NCBI RefSeq assembly: GCF_018588945.1
Contig: NZ_JAFIWA010000001.1
Coordinates: 62,001-126,000, forward strand
Direction: 5' to 3'
Length of the DNA stretch: 64,000 nt
Origin: Microbacterium flavescens
GTDB lineage: Bacteria; Actinomycetota; Actinomycetes; Actinomycetales; Microbacteriaceae
A program made the position numbers and the translations under genes. The notes under the pieces were generated by a model. It worked only from the letters and a program-made list of their open reading frames with translations, made no database searches and was not told the origin of the DNA. Shown piece after piece: positions 50,225 to 58,560 of the stretch; positions within the stretch are counted from its first letter, which is position 1, and every line of letters starts with the position of its first letter.

Positions 50225-50782
50225 TCACGCGTCTCCGGCCTGATCGCGCAGACCGACCCGGTCGGGGATGTCGAACTGAACCCGCCGCAGCCACTCCGGG
50301 TCGGGCCAGGGGCGCGATGCGGGTAGCGCCCGCAGCCGGGCCCGCAGCGCCGAGGCGGACGCCTCGACCGGCAGCACGCGCGACGGCGCGCGATGGGCGA
50401 GCGCACCGAGCCACCAGTGCCGCCAGGTTCCCTCGATCGACTGCGGCTCGACCACGACGTAGTAGTCGGGCATGACCGCCTCACCGAGGGCGAAGAGGTC
50501 GAGGAAGGTCTCGACCTCGATCTCGAGGGTGCCCAGGGTCGCCCGCTCCTCGTACAGCTCGACCCAGGCCGCCGCGACGTGCTCGAGCGGGTCGGCGTCG
50601 TGCACGACGTAGGGGCAGTCGGCCGAGGTGACGGCCCACGCCGCCTCGGCGGGGTCGGTTTCTCGGAGCGACAGGGCGCGCACGGCCGGCACATCCGAGA
50701 GACCGCTCAGCAGCGGCTCGCTGTCTCCGCCCACGAGCGCGACGACCGTGGATCGCGGGGCGGGTTCCGTTGAGGGCGCCAT
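50225..50782 (-). CDS. Conserved protein of unknown function
   Basis: 185 residues, soluble. The N-terminal half has a beta-alpha pattern (STVVALVGGDSEP, VRALSLRETDP, DCPYVVHDADP) suggesting a Rossmann-like fold; the C-terminal part is Trp/Arg-rich. No family is recognised. The ATG at 50782 follows TATCGT by five bases. It lies 22 bases upstream of the hydrolase gene in the same direction. Confidence 0.7.
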   Translation of the reverse strand: MAPSTEPAPRSTVVALVGGDSEPLLSGLSDVPAVRALSLRETDPAEAAWAVTSADCPYVVHDADPLEHVAAAWVELYEERATLGTLEIEVETFLDLFALGEAVMPDYYVVVEPQSIEGTWRHWWLGALAHRAPSRVLPVEASASALRARLRALPASRPWPDPEWLRRVQFDIPDRVGLRDQAGDA

Positions 50783-50845
50783 ATTCCACGATACGTCGGA
50801 GCGTCGACGTGCGGGGCGACGACACCGCGGGGTGGCGGCATCCGC

Positions 50846-51319
50846 TCAGTTCGCCTCCAGCACCACCGTCGACAGGTCCACCCCGAAGGTGAACCGCGCG
50901 TCGACGCTGCCGCCGCGCAGCACGCCCGGCAGCCACCGCGCGGTGTCGGCGCGCATCCGCCCGTAGGGGACGTCGGCGAGGGCGAACCACCGCGGTGCGA
51001 TCGCCTCGCTCGGGACCGGCAAGCCGGTGAAACGGCGGCATACGAAGACCGTCGCCCGCTCCGAGAGGGCCCGGCGCGTGGGGAAGTGCCGCTCGACCAC
51101 GCCCGCTTCGCGGAGATCGGATGCCTCGACCCCGACCCCCGCCTCCTCCAGGACGCCCCGCACCGCCGCACCGTGGGCGGCCTCGCCGCGGCGGACCGCG
51201 TTCCCGAGGCCGGTGAGGCGTCCGCGTCCGGCGCCGGTGCGCCGGTCGCCGAGGAGCACCTCCAGGCCGTCCGTGCCGGTGCGCATCAGGAAGACGACGC
51301 ACACCTCGGGCAAGGCCAT
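50846..51319 (-). CDS. NUDIX-fold protein with degenerate NUDIX box
   Basis: 157-residue NUDIX-fold protein. It resembles MutT/MTH1-like nucleotide pyrophosphohydrolases over the whole length (VCVVFLMRTGTDGLEVLLGDRR, GRGRLTGLGNAVRRGE). The box reads GNAVRRGEAAHGAAVRGVLEEAGV in two parts. The metal-binding EE is kept, but the canonical R-E is R-G and the G-G-K before it is G-N-A. Activity may be altered. The start is six bases after TAGCCT. Confidence 0.85.
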   Translation of the reverse strand: MALPEVCVVFLMRTGTDGLEVLLGDRRTGAGRGRLTGLGNAVRRGEAAHGAAVRGVLEEAGVGVEASDLREAGVVERHFPTRRALSERATVFVCRRFTGLPVPSEAIAPRWFALADVPYGRMRADTARWLPGVLRGGSVDARFTFGVDLSTVVLEAN

Positions 51320-51412
51320 GCGAGCAGGCTACGCCCTGGAGCCGGGGCATCCGCTCGGCCTCGCCCGGCCTGTCTCGGCCGGTATGTCGGCGGGCGAACG
51401 TACGGTGAGACC

Positions 51413-52567
51413 ATGCGGATCCTGCACACCTCGGACTGGCACATCGGGCGGTCGTTCCACGGCCACGCCACGCTCGATGCGCTCCGCGGCGTGCTCGGCG
51501 CACTCGTCGGCCAGGTGCGCGCGCACGAGGTCGACGTGGTGATCGTCGCCGGCGACGTGTTCGACTCCGCCGCGCCCGCCGCCGCGTGCTACGGCGTGCT
51601 CACCGACGCGCTGGCCGCGCTCTCCGACACCGGCGCGACGGTGGTCGTCACCAGCGGCAACCACGACTCGGCGGCACGCCTCGGGTTCCAGTCCGCGCTG
51701 CTGCGGCCGGGCATCCACGTCATCACCGATCCGCTGTCCACCGGCACGCCGGTCACCGTCGACGACGCGCACGGACCGGTTCACTTCTACGGCATCCCCT
51801 TCCTCGAGCCGGCGCTCGTGCGCCACCTGTGGCCCGACGCCGAGATCCGCTCGCAGCGGCTCGCGATCGAACACGCGATGGGGCTGGTCCGTGCCGACGC
51901 AGGACAGCGCGGAGGGCGCTCGGTGGCGATCGCGCACTGCTTCGCTGCGGGCGTCGATGCCACGCCCGGCGTCGAGCGCGAGATCCGCCAGGGCAGCCTC
52001 GACGTCGTCCCGCTCGCCGCACTCGACGGCCCCGACTACGTCGCTCTGGGCCACATCCACGGCCGGCAGCGGCTGTCGGAGCGCGTGCGCTATGCGGGTG
52101 CGCCGCTGCACTACAGCTTCGGCGAGGCTGACAAGCCCCGCGGCTCGTGGCTGGTCGAGCTCGACGCCGAGGGCTTGGCGTCCGCGGTGTGGCTCGACCT
52201 CCCGGTGCCGCGCCGGCTCGTGACGATCCGCGGCCCGCTCGACGAGCTCCTCGGCGACGAGCGCTTCGCCGACGCCGCCGACGCCTGGGTCTGCGCGCAG
52301 TACACCGATGCCACGCCCCAGTCCGACCCCATGCGCCGCCTGCAGGCGCGATTCCCCCACTGCGCCACGGTGATGCACACGCCCGAGGGCGTGCGGGGCG
52401 ACGACGGACTCAGCTACTCGCATCGGGTGCGCCAGGCCCGCACCGACGCCGAGCTCGTCGACGCCTTCCTCGTGCACGTGCGCGAGGGCGAAGGCGCGTC
52501 CGAGCGCGAGGCCGAGGTCATCCGCGACGTCATCGATGAGCGCACGCTCGCCGAGGCCCGCGCGTGA
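51413..52567 (+). CDS. sbcD: Exonuclease SbcCD, nuclease subunit D
   Basis: 384-residue Mre11-type calcineurin-like phosphodiesterase, nuclease half of SbcCD, which cuts hairpins and double-strand ends. Motifs: D8 and H10 (SDWHIG), D48 (GDVFD), NHD 83-85, a central HCFAAG-type His and GHIHG near 205. The C-terminal region contacts SbcC. The ATG is six bases after TACGGT. Its stop overlaps the sbcC start (GTGA). Confidence 0.95.
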   Translation: MRILHTSDWHIGRSFHGHATLDALRGVLGALVGQVRAHEVDVVIVAGDVFDSAAPAAACYGVLTDALAALSDTGATVVVTSGNHDSAARLGFQSALLRPGIHVITDPLSTGTPVTVDDAHGPVHFYGIPFLEPALVRHLWPDAEIRSQRLAIEHAMGLVRADAGQRGGRSVAIAHCFAAGVDATPGVEREIRQGSLDVVPLAALDGPDYVALGHIHGRQRLSERVRYAGAPLHYSFGEADKPRGSWLVELDAEGLASAVWLDLPVPRRLVTIRGPLDELLGDERFADAADAWVCAQYTDATPQSDPMRRLQARFPHCATVMHTPEGVRGDDGLSYSHRVRQARTDAELVDAFLVHVREGEGASEREAEVIRDVIDERTLAEARA

Positions 52568-55500
52568 GGCTGCACCGGCTCGAGGTCACCGGGTTCGGGC
52601 CGTTCCGCGAGCGCCAGCTGGTCGACTTCGACGCCTTCGCCGACGACGGCATCTTCCTCATCGCCGGCCGTACGGGGGCCGGGAAGTCGAGCGTGCTCGA
52701 CGCCGTCACCTTCGGGCTGTACGGCGGCGTGCCGCGCTACGACGGATCCGAGAAGCGGCTGCGCAGCGACCACTGCGCGCCCGAAGACCCGACCAGCGTG
52801 ACCGTCGAGTTCAGCGCCGGAAGCCGCCGCTGGCGGGTGACGCGCTCGCCGGAGTACGAGCGTCCGAAGCAGCGCGGCACCGGCATGACCACCGAGCCGC
52901 ACCGCGCCCAGCTCGACGAAGAAGTGGGCGGCGAGTGGATCGGCCGCGCCGCGCGCCCCGTCGACGTGGCCCGCGAGCTCGACGACATCCTGGGGCTCAG
53001 TCAGCAGCAGTTCCTCCAGGTGATCCTTCTGGCGCAGAACCGCTTCGCCGAGTTCCTGCTGGCCAAGAACGACGACAGGCAGCGGCTGCTGCGCCGGCTG
53101 TTCGGCACGCGCACGTACGAGGCGTACCAGCTCGCCCTGGAACAGCGGAGGAAGGATGCCGAGCGCGAGCTCGCCGCGGCAGGCGACGGCGTCGAGCTCC
53201 TCCTCAGCGAGGCCGAGCGGCTCCTGGCTGCCGAAGAACTCGAAGGCACGGCTCCCGCCGAGACGAGCGCGCCGGCCGATCGGCTCGCTGCGGCCGACGT
53301 GGGAGTCCAGCGCGCGCAGTACCGCGTCGAAACGCTCGCGCGCGAGCGCGCCGACGCCGACGCGGCGCACCGCGCCGCTGAGGCGGCGCACGCGGCCGCG
53401 AAGGCGCTGCGCGACAAGCAGGAGCAGCGGGCGCGGTCGCGGGCTGCGCTCGCCGCGCTCGAGGCGGCCGAGCCGGCCATCGCCGCCGACCGTGCGTCCC
53501 TGCGACGCGCCCTCGCGGCCGAAGCGCTGCGGGCGCCGATCGAGGCCGCCGCGACGGCGGTCCAGGCAGCCGCCGACGCCGAGGCGCGCGTGGAGCGCGC
53601 GCGTGCCGAGTGGAGCGGCTCCGGTGCAGCCGACGCTGCCGCGGCGGACGAGTCGCTCGCGGCGCTCACGGCGCTCGTCGAGCAGCTGACCGGTGACCTC
53701 GCCGTGTGGGCGGCCGCCGAGGCCCGCGAACGCGAACTCGCCGCGCTGACCGCCGAGCTCGCCGCGGGTGCGGCCCGCGCGTCGGAGTACGACGAGATCC
53801 TCGGCCGCCTCGACGAGGCGCGCGCAGCATTCCCGGCACGCCTGGCGACGATCGACGACGACCTCAGCGCGGCTCAGGGCGCGGCAGGCAGCCTGGAGGC
53901 GGCTACCGCGCACCGCGACGCGCTCGCGGTCCGGCTGACCGCCGCCCACGACGCCGTGCGGCTGGGCGACGCCGCGCGCGACGCCGACGCCGCGTACCTC
54001 CGGGCGAGCGCCGAGCTCGACGACGCGCGTTCAGCCGTCACCGCCCTCCTGCAGCGACGCCTCGCGGGCCGTGCGGGGGAGCTCGCCGCCGGTCTCGCCG
54101 ACGGCGAGCCGTGCGCCGTGTGCGGAGCGACCGAGCATCCGACACCCGCCCCGATCACCGAGGCGCCGGTCTCCGACGACGAGATCACCGCCGCAGAGCA
54201 GGCCCGCGATGTGGCCGCCGAAGCGGAGAAGCTCGTCGCCGCGCGCGCGAAGGAGGCGCGCGCCGCCTTCGCGGCCGCGGTCGCCCGAGCGGGGGGCGCC
54301 GACGTCGACAAGCTGACTCCCGAGCTCGCGACCGCGGAGGCGTCTGTCGTCGCAGCGACCGAGGCCGTCGCGCGTCGTGAGCGGCTGACGGCCGAGCGCG
54401 CCCAGCTCGCGGTGGCCGAAACCGAGGCCCGTGCCGAGCGCGAGTCCCTGGCCGCCGAGCTCGGCACTCTGCGTGAACGCCTCGCCGGGCTGACGGCCGA
54501 CGCTTCTTCGGCTCGCCGCGCCGTCGACGACGCACGCGGTGAGTTCGACAGCGTCGCGGCGCGCATCGCCGACGCCACTGCCCGACGCGCCCTCGCGACC
54601 GCCCTCCTCGATGCGCTGACGTCCGCCGACGCGGCTCGCGCGACGGCCCGCACCACGGAGGCCGACAGGGATGCGCGGGTCGCGGCATCCGACTTCGCCG
54701 ACGCCGCCGACGCGACCGCGGCGCTGCGCGCTGCCGATGTGCGCGCGGCGCTGGAGGAGCGCATCCGCGAGCACGAGGTCTCGCTGCGGACCGAGCGTGA
54801 CCGCCTGCGCGACCTGGAACTCGAGCTCGCCGGGACGCCCGAGGAGCCGGCCGACGTCGCCGCCGCGGCACGCGCCCGCGACGCCGCCCGCGACCAGTGG
54901 AGCGCGGCCGTCGACCGAGCGGCGCACGCCTCGCAGACGGCGGAGCGGCTCACCGACCTCGTCGTCCGTGCGACGGCGGCCCACGACGCCATCGCCGGCC
55001 TCGCCGACGACTACGCCGTCATCGCACGGCTCGCCCACACCGTGGCCGGACGCGGGCCCAACACGCACCGCATGACGCTCGAATCGTTCGTGCTCGCGGC
55101 CGAGCTGGAGGAGATCGTCGAGGCGGCCAACCTGCGCCTGGCCGACATGTCGTCGGGCAGGTACCGCCTGCAGCACAGCGACGCCCTCGCGGCGCGGGGC
55201 GCGTCGTCGGGGCTCGGCCTCGCGATCATGGACGCCCACACCGGCATCGCCCGGCCGGCGCAGTCCCTGTCGGGCGGCGAGACCTTCCTGGCGTCTCTCG
55301 CCCTCGCCCTCGGGCTCGCGGAGGTGGTCACGGCACGGGCCGGCGGCGTCCGGCTCGACACCCTGTTCATCGACGAGGGCTTCGGCTCGCTCGACGACGA
55401 GACCCTCGAGCTGGCGATGCGCACGCTCGACGAGCTTCGCCAGGGCGGCCGCACGGTCGGGCTCATCAGCCACGTCTCCGCGATGAAGGAGCAGCTCCCC

Positions 55501-55572
55501 GCGCAGCTCGCCGTCGAGGCCACGGTGCAGGGGCCGAGCGTGATCCGCCAGGAGGCGCGACAGCTCGTCTGA
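52564..55572 (+). CDS. sbcC: Exonuclease SbcCD, ATPase subunit C
   Basis: 1002-residue Rad50-type SMC ATPase partner of SbcD. Walker A is GRTGAGKSS (35-43). Two very Ala/Arg/Glu-rich coiled-coil arms (about 180-500 and 540-830) flank the zinc hook EPCAVC (Cys517, Cys520). The C-terminal ABC signature LSGGE and Walker B TLFIDEGFGSLD complete the head. The GTG overlaps the sbcD stop by four bases, the normal translational coupling of this pair. Confidence 0.95.
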   Translation: MRLHRLEVTGFGPFRERQLVDFDAFADDGIFLIAGRTGAGKSSVLDAVTFGLYGGVPRYDGSEKRLRSDHCAPEDPTSVTVEFSAGSRRWRVTRSPEYERPKQRGTGMTTEPHRAQLDEEVGGEWIGRAARPVDVARELDDILGLSQQQFLQVILLAQNRFAEFLLAKNDDRQRLLRRLFGTRTYEAYQLALEQRRKDAERELAAAGDGVELLLSEAERLLAAEELEGTAPAETSAPADRLAAADVGVQRAQYRVETLARERADADAAHRAAEAAHAAAKALRDKQEQRARSRAALAALEAAEPAIAADRASLRRALAAEALRAPIEAAATAVQAAADAEARVERARAEWSGSGAADAAAADESLAALTALVEQLTGDLAVWAAAEARERELAALTAELAAGAARASEYDEILGRLDEARAAFPARLATIDDDLSAAQGAAGSLEAATAHRDALAVRLTAAHDAVRLGDAARDADAAYLRASAELDDARSAVTALLQRRLAGRAGELAAGLADGEPCAVCGATEHPTPAPITEAPVSDDEITAAEQARDVAAEAEKLVAARAKEARAAFAAAVARAGGADVDKLTPELATAEASVVAATEAVARRERLTAERAQLAVAETEARAERESLAAELGTLRERLAGLTADASSARRAVDDARGEFDSVAARIADATARRALATALLDALTSADAARATARTTEADRDARVAASDFADAADATAALRAADVRAALEERIREHEVSLRTERDRLRDLELELAGTPEEPADVAAAARARDAARDQWSAAVDRAAHASQTAERLTDLVVRATAAHDAIAGLADDYAVIARLAHTVAGRGPNTHRMTLESFVLAAELEEIVEAANLRLADMSSGRYRLQHSDALAARGASSGLGLAIMDAHTGIARPAQSLSGGETFLASLALALGLAEVVTARAGGVRLDTLFIDEGFGSLDDETLELAMRTLDELRQGGRTVGLISHVSAMKEQLPAQLAVEATVQGPSVIRQEARQLV

Positions 55573-55592
55573 GCCGCCCATTGTCCCCGCCG

Positions 55593-55606
55593 ATACACGG
55601 GTGTAT
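55593..55606. promoter_or_regulatory. 14-bp palindrome ATACACGGGTGTAT
   Basis: ATACAC-GG-GTGTAT in the 149-base gap between sbcC and the SGNH hydrolase gene. It is the most AT-rich point of the gap and could be an operator or part of the hydrolase promoter. Confidence 0.4.
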
Positions 55607-55721
55607 GGTTCGCGCAGGATCGCTCCTGGGGATGCGATCGTGCCCGACTCGCCGGCTCCGTCCGGTCGCGGCTGCGCGCCGCGCACGCTTCATTCCACGA
55701 CGCCGTACGGAGTACCTCCAC

Positions 55722-56576
55722 ATGCGCACCTCTACCCGGGCGCGCCGCGCCCTCGCCACGCTCGCCGCTTCGGCGGTCATCGTCACCGGCAGCCTCTTCA
55801 CCGCCACCACCGCCTACGCGGCCCCCTTGCCGCCCGACAACGTCCGGGTCGTCGCCGCCCTGGGCGACTCCATCACCCAGGCCTCGATGACCTGCAGCAG
55901 TCTCATCAACTGCCCGGCCAACTCATGGGCGACGGGGTCCAGCGCCTCGGTGGGCTCGCATCTCCTCCGCCTGAGAGCGACGGCGGCGCCCGACAACGCG
56001 GTCGGCTACAACAACGCGGTCGCGGGGGCCGCGTCGGGCGCGCTCAACGCACAGGTCGCGAAGGCGGTCGCGCAGGGGGCCCAGTACGTGACGATCGAGA
56101 TCGGCGCGAACGACGCCTGCACGAAGACCGTCGGTGCGATGACCCCGACGGCCACGTTCAAGACCAACGTGCAGACCGCCCTCGCCACGCTGTCGAAGAG
56201 CGCCGCCGCTCCACAGGTCTTCGTGGCCGGCATCCCGAACCTGCAGCGGATGTACGAGCTCAACAGGTCCAGCATCAGCGCCCGGCTCGCATGGGCCCTG
56301 CTCGGGACCTGCAAGTCGATGCTGGCGAACCCGTCCAGCACGAAGGCCGCCGACGTCCAGCGCCGCGCGGCCGTGCAGCAGAGGGTCGACGAGTACAACC
56401 AGGCACTCGTCGAAGCATGCTCGGCGTACGCGTGGTGCCGGCACGACGGCGGGACGGTCGCCGGCTACGCGTTCACGCGGGCGGACATCTCCACGCGCGA
56501 CTACTTCCACCCGTCGCTGTCGGGTCAGGCGACGCTGGCGTCGCTCACGTGGGCCAAGACGCAGTGGGTGTCATGA
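55722..56576 (+). CDS. Secreted SGNH/GDSL hydrolase
   Basis: 284-residue secreted esterase/lipase-type hydrolase. A Sec signal peptide (basic RARRA, hydrophobic core, cleavage after TAYA near 33) precedes the SGNH domain. Block I is GDSIT (nucleophile Ser50), block III is GAND, and block V is DYFHPS with the catalytic Asp and His. Six Cys suggest disulfides, as in secreted actinobacterial lipases of the streptomycete SCO7513 kind. The ATG opens the signal peptide; a GTACGGAGT stretch lies upstream. Confidence 0.92.
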   Translation: MRTSTRARRALATLAASAVIVTGSLFTATTAYAAPLPPDNVRVVAALGDSITQASMTCSSLINCPANSWATGSSASVGSHLLRLRATAAPDNAVGYNNAVAGAASGALNAQVAKAVAQGAQYVTIEIGANDACTKTVGAMTPTATFKTNVQTALATLSKSAAAPQVFVAGIPNLQRMYELNRSSISARLAWALLGTCKSMLANPSSTKAADVQRRAAVQQRVDEYNQALVEACSAYAWCRHDGGTVAGYAFTRADISTRDYFHPSLSGQATLASLTWAKTQWVS

Positions 56577-56590
56577 CGGGCTGACGCAGA

Positions 56591-56623
56591 AGGGCGGGCC
56601 GGTTCTGTGAACCGGCCCGCCCT
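56591..56623. terminator. Bidirectional terminator
   Basis: A 14-bp perfect stem AGGGCGGGCCGGTT/AACCGGCCCGCCCT with a five-base loop lies between the convergent SGNH hydrolase and Pro-rich membrane protein genes. Confidence 0.85.
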
Positions 56624-56637
56624 CCTCGTTTCGTCGA

Positions 56638-57675
56638 TTACTCGACGAGGTGCTGCTTCGCGGCCTCGTGGATGGTCGTGATGAAGCGCGTCGCCTGCTC
56701 CTCATCGAACATTCCATCGCTGCCCTGCACGATCCCGGTGATCGCGGCCTCGACGCCCGCGTCGCCCATCACCAGGACGCTCTGCCCGACGGACACCAGC
56801 ATCTCGTCGGTGTAGAACTGGGCCGTGATCTCCTCGCTGATGCTGGGGTCGATCTCCTGCATGATCGCGACGATCTCCGGCCGGACCGCCGCGAGGTACG
56901 CGGCTTCGTCGTAGGTGCCGGATGCCTCGCCCTCCGAGCCCTCTTCGGCGCCCTCTTCGGCCGGCGCCGACTCCGAGACGCTCGGCGCCGGATCGAGCGC
57001 GTCGCCGGAGTTCGACCCGACGGCCGCCAGGCCGATCCAGAGGAAGGCGAGCGTCACGGCGCCGATCCAGGCGATGCCGCCAAGGACCGAAACCGCGATC
57101 GCGCCGATCCCGAGCCCCTTGCCGCCCTGCTTCTTGCTGGCGAGCGTGATGATGCCGAGGACGAGCGCGACGAGCAGGAGGAGTCCGCCCAGCAGCGCGA
57201 GGACCAGCGAGACCCACGCCAGCGGAAGGTAGGCCGCGCCCACGAGTACGGCACCGCCGATCGCGAGACCGAGGGAGACCCAGCCGAGCGTGCGGGGACG
57301 GCCGGAGAGATCTGCAGGTGCGGCGACGGCGGTCGCGTACGCGGGCTGGCCGTAGGCCGGCTGGCCGTACGCGGCGGGGTCGCTCGGCTGCCCGTATCCG
57401 GGCTGTGCCGGCTGCCCGTACCCCGGCTGGGCGGGCTGCCCGTAGGCCGGCGGGTACGCAGCCGTCGGCTGGTCGTCGGGGTACGCGGCGGTCGGGTACT
57501 CGTCGGCGGGCGGGTAAGCCTCGGTGGACTGTGCGTCAGCCGGCGCGTAAGCCTCGGTAGGCTGCGCGTCGCTCGGCGGTGCGTCGGCCGGCGGCGCAGG
57601 CGTCGTGCCCTCGGGGGTGGTGTCGGGGACCGGCGGAGTCGAGCCGTCGGACGGCGGAGGCGTGGGGTCGCTCAT
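56638..57675 (-). CDS. Pro/Gln/Tyr-rich membrane protein with DUF4190-like helices
   Basis: 345 residues. The N-terminal 115 residues are a low-complexity cytoplasmic region with repeats of PTEAY/PTAAY and YGQPAQPG. Then come three hydrophobic helices (about 130-215; SLGLAIGGAVLVGAA, ALLGGLLLLVALVLGIITLASKKQGGKGLGIGAIAVSVLG), as in DUF4190-type proteins. An acidic linker and an extracytoplasmic helical domain (about 255-345) follow. The function is unknown; relatives are probably cell-envelope proteins. ATG at 57675. Confidence 0.8.
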   Translation of the reverse strand: MSDPTPPPSDGSTPPVPDTTPEGTTPAPPADAPPSDAQPTEAYAPADAQSTEAYPPADEYPTAAYPDDQPTAAYPPAYGQPAQPGYGQPAQPGYGQPSDPAAYGQPAYGQPAYATAVAAPADLSGRPRTLGWVSLGLAIGGAVLVGAAYLPLAWVSLVLALLGGLLLLVALVLGIITLASKKQGGKGLGIGAIAVSVLGGIAWIGAVTLAFLWIGLAAVGSNSGDALDPAPSVSESAPAEEGAEEGSEGEASGTYDEAAYLAAVRPEIVAIMQEIDPSISEEITAQFYTDEMLVSVGQSVLVMGDAGVEAAITGIVQGSDGMFDEEQATRFITTIHEAAKQHLVE

Positions 57676-57753
57676 GATTTCCTTGCTGCGGAAGCGGACG
57701 CGCGGAAGCCAGGACGAACCCCGCGGGCCCTCCAGACTATCTAGGCTGTCAGG

Positions 57754-57930
57754 GTGAACAAGAGCACCGTCTGGACCGTACTCGGAGTGATCGCCGCGAT
57801 CGTCATCGCCTGGGTGCTGGTCGATGTGCTGTTCTCACTGCTGTGGTTCATCGGGAAGCTCGTCATCGTCGCGGTCGTCGCGGTCGTCGTCTTCTTCGTG
57901 CTGCGCGGGATGTTCTCGCGCAGGGAGTGA
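57754..57930 (+). CDS. Small two-helix membrane protein, unknown function
   Basis: 58-residue hydrophobic protein. Helices at about 7-26 and 29-49 (VWTVLGVIAAIVIAWVLVD; LVIVAVVAVVVFFVLRG) are followed by the basic tail MFSRRE. The GTG at 57754 is six bases after TAGGCT, a clear leaderless signal that supports this short gene. No family is recognised. Confidence 0.75.
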   Translation: MNKSTVWTVLGVIAAIVIAWVLVDVLFSLLWFIGKLVIVAVVAVVVFFVLRGMFSRRE

Positions 57931-57933
57931 CGG

Positions 57934-58491
57934 TCAGACGCCGTATTCGTCGCGGATCGTGTCGCGCAGCTGGTGGCTGCAGGCCGTCACGGTGGCACGC
58001 CAGTCGGTGATCGCGTCGTCCTGCGCGCGGTCGGAGACCGCCTTGAGCACCCGGATCGGCACGCCGAACTGCTCGGCCACCCACGCGTAGGCGTACGTCT
58101 CCATGTCGACCAGGCCGGCGCCCAGCGGACGGATGACCGACACCGCCTCGGCGTCGTCCACGAAGTGGTCGCCGGTCGCGATGGTCACGCCCTCGCGGCC
58201 GAGCTCCACCCGGGTGGGCAGCGACACGTGCTGGCCCACGATGCCGTCGATGTCGGTGACGTCGTGCTGGATCGCCGCGTCGATCTCGTAGACGGCCGCG
58301 TCGAGGCGGGCATCGATGGCGCCGGCGGTCCCGACCACGACGATCTCGTCGTACGAGCGGGCGTCGAGGGCGCGGGTCAGCGCGTAGGCGGCCTGCAGCT
58401 TGCCCGGACCGGTCACGAGCCGGTCGAAGCCGGGGAGATCGAGGGGGAACGCGACGAGTTCGGCCTCGAGGGCCGCGACGAGGAGCTTCAC
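57934..58491 (-). CDS. 5'-methylthioadenosine/S-adenosylhomocysteine nucleosidase-like protein
   Basis: 185-residue purine-nucleoside-phosphorylase-fold protein. MKLLVAALEAELVAF start, VVVGTAGAID, GLVDMETYAYA (the nucleoside-binding M-E pair) and VSDRAQDDA (catalytic Asp region) match the MTA/SAH nucleosidase family, which splits adenine from MTA and SAH. It is shorter than E. coli Mtn (232), so specificity is uncertain. The GTG at 58491 is six bases after GACAAT. Confidence 0.8.
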   Translation of the reverse strand: MKLLVAALEAELVAFPLDLPGFDRLVTGPGKLQAAYALTRALDARSYDEIVVVGTAGAIDARLDAAVYEIDAAIQHDVTDIDGIVGQHVSLPTRVELGREGVTIATGDHFVDDAEAVSVIRPLGAGLVDMETYAYAWVAEQFGVPIRVLKAVSDRAQDDAITDWRATVTACSHQLRDTIRDEYGV

Positions 58492-58560
58492 CCCTCCATT
58501 GTCGTCGCCCGCGCCTGAACATCCGCCCGTCGCGCGCGGAACCGGCAGCGCTCGGATGAC

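Noticed and set aside
53874..55686. Long antisense frames across sbcC
   Set aside because: Ser/Ala/Arg low-complexity shadows of the Ala/Glu/Arg coiled-coil codons in sbcC.
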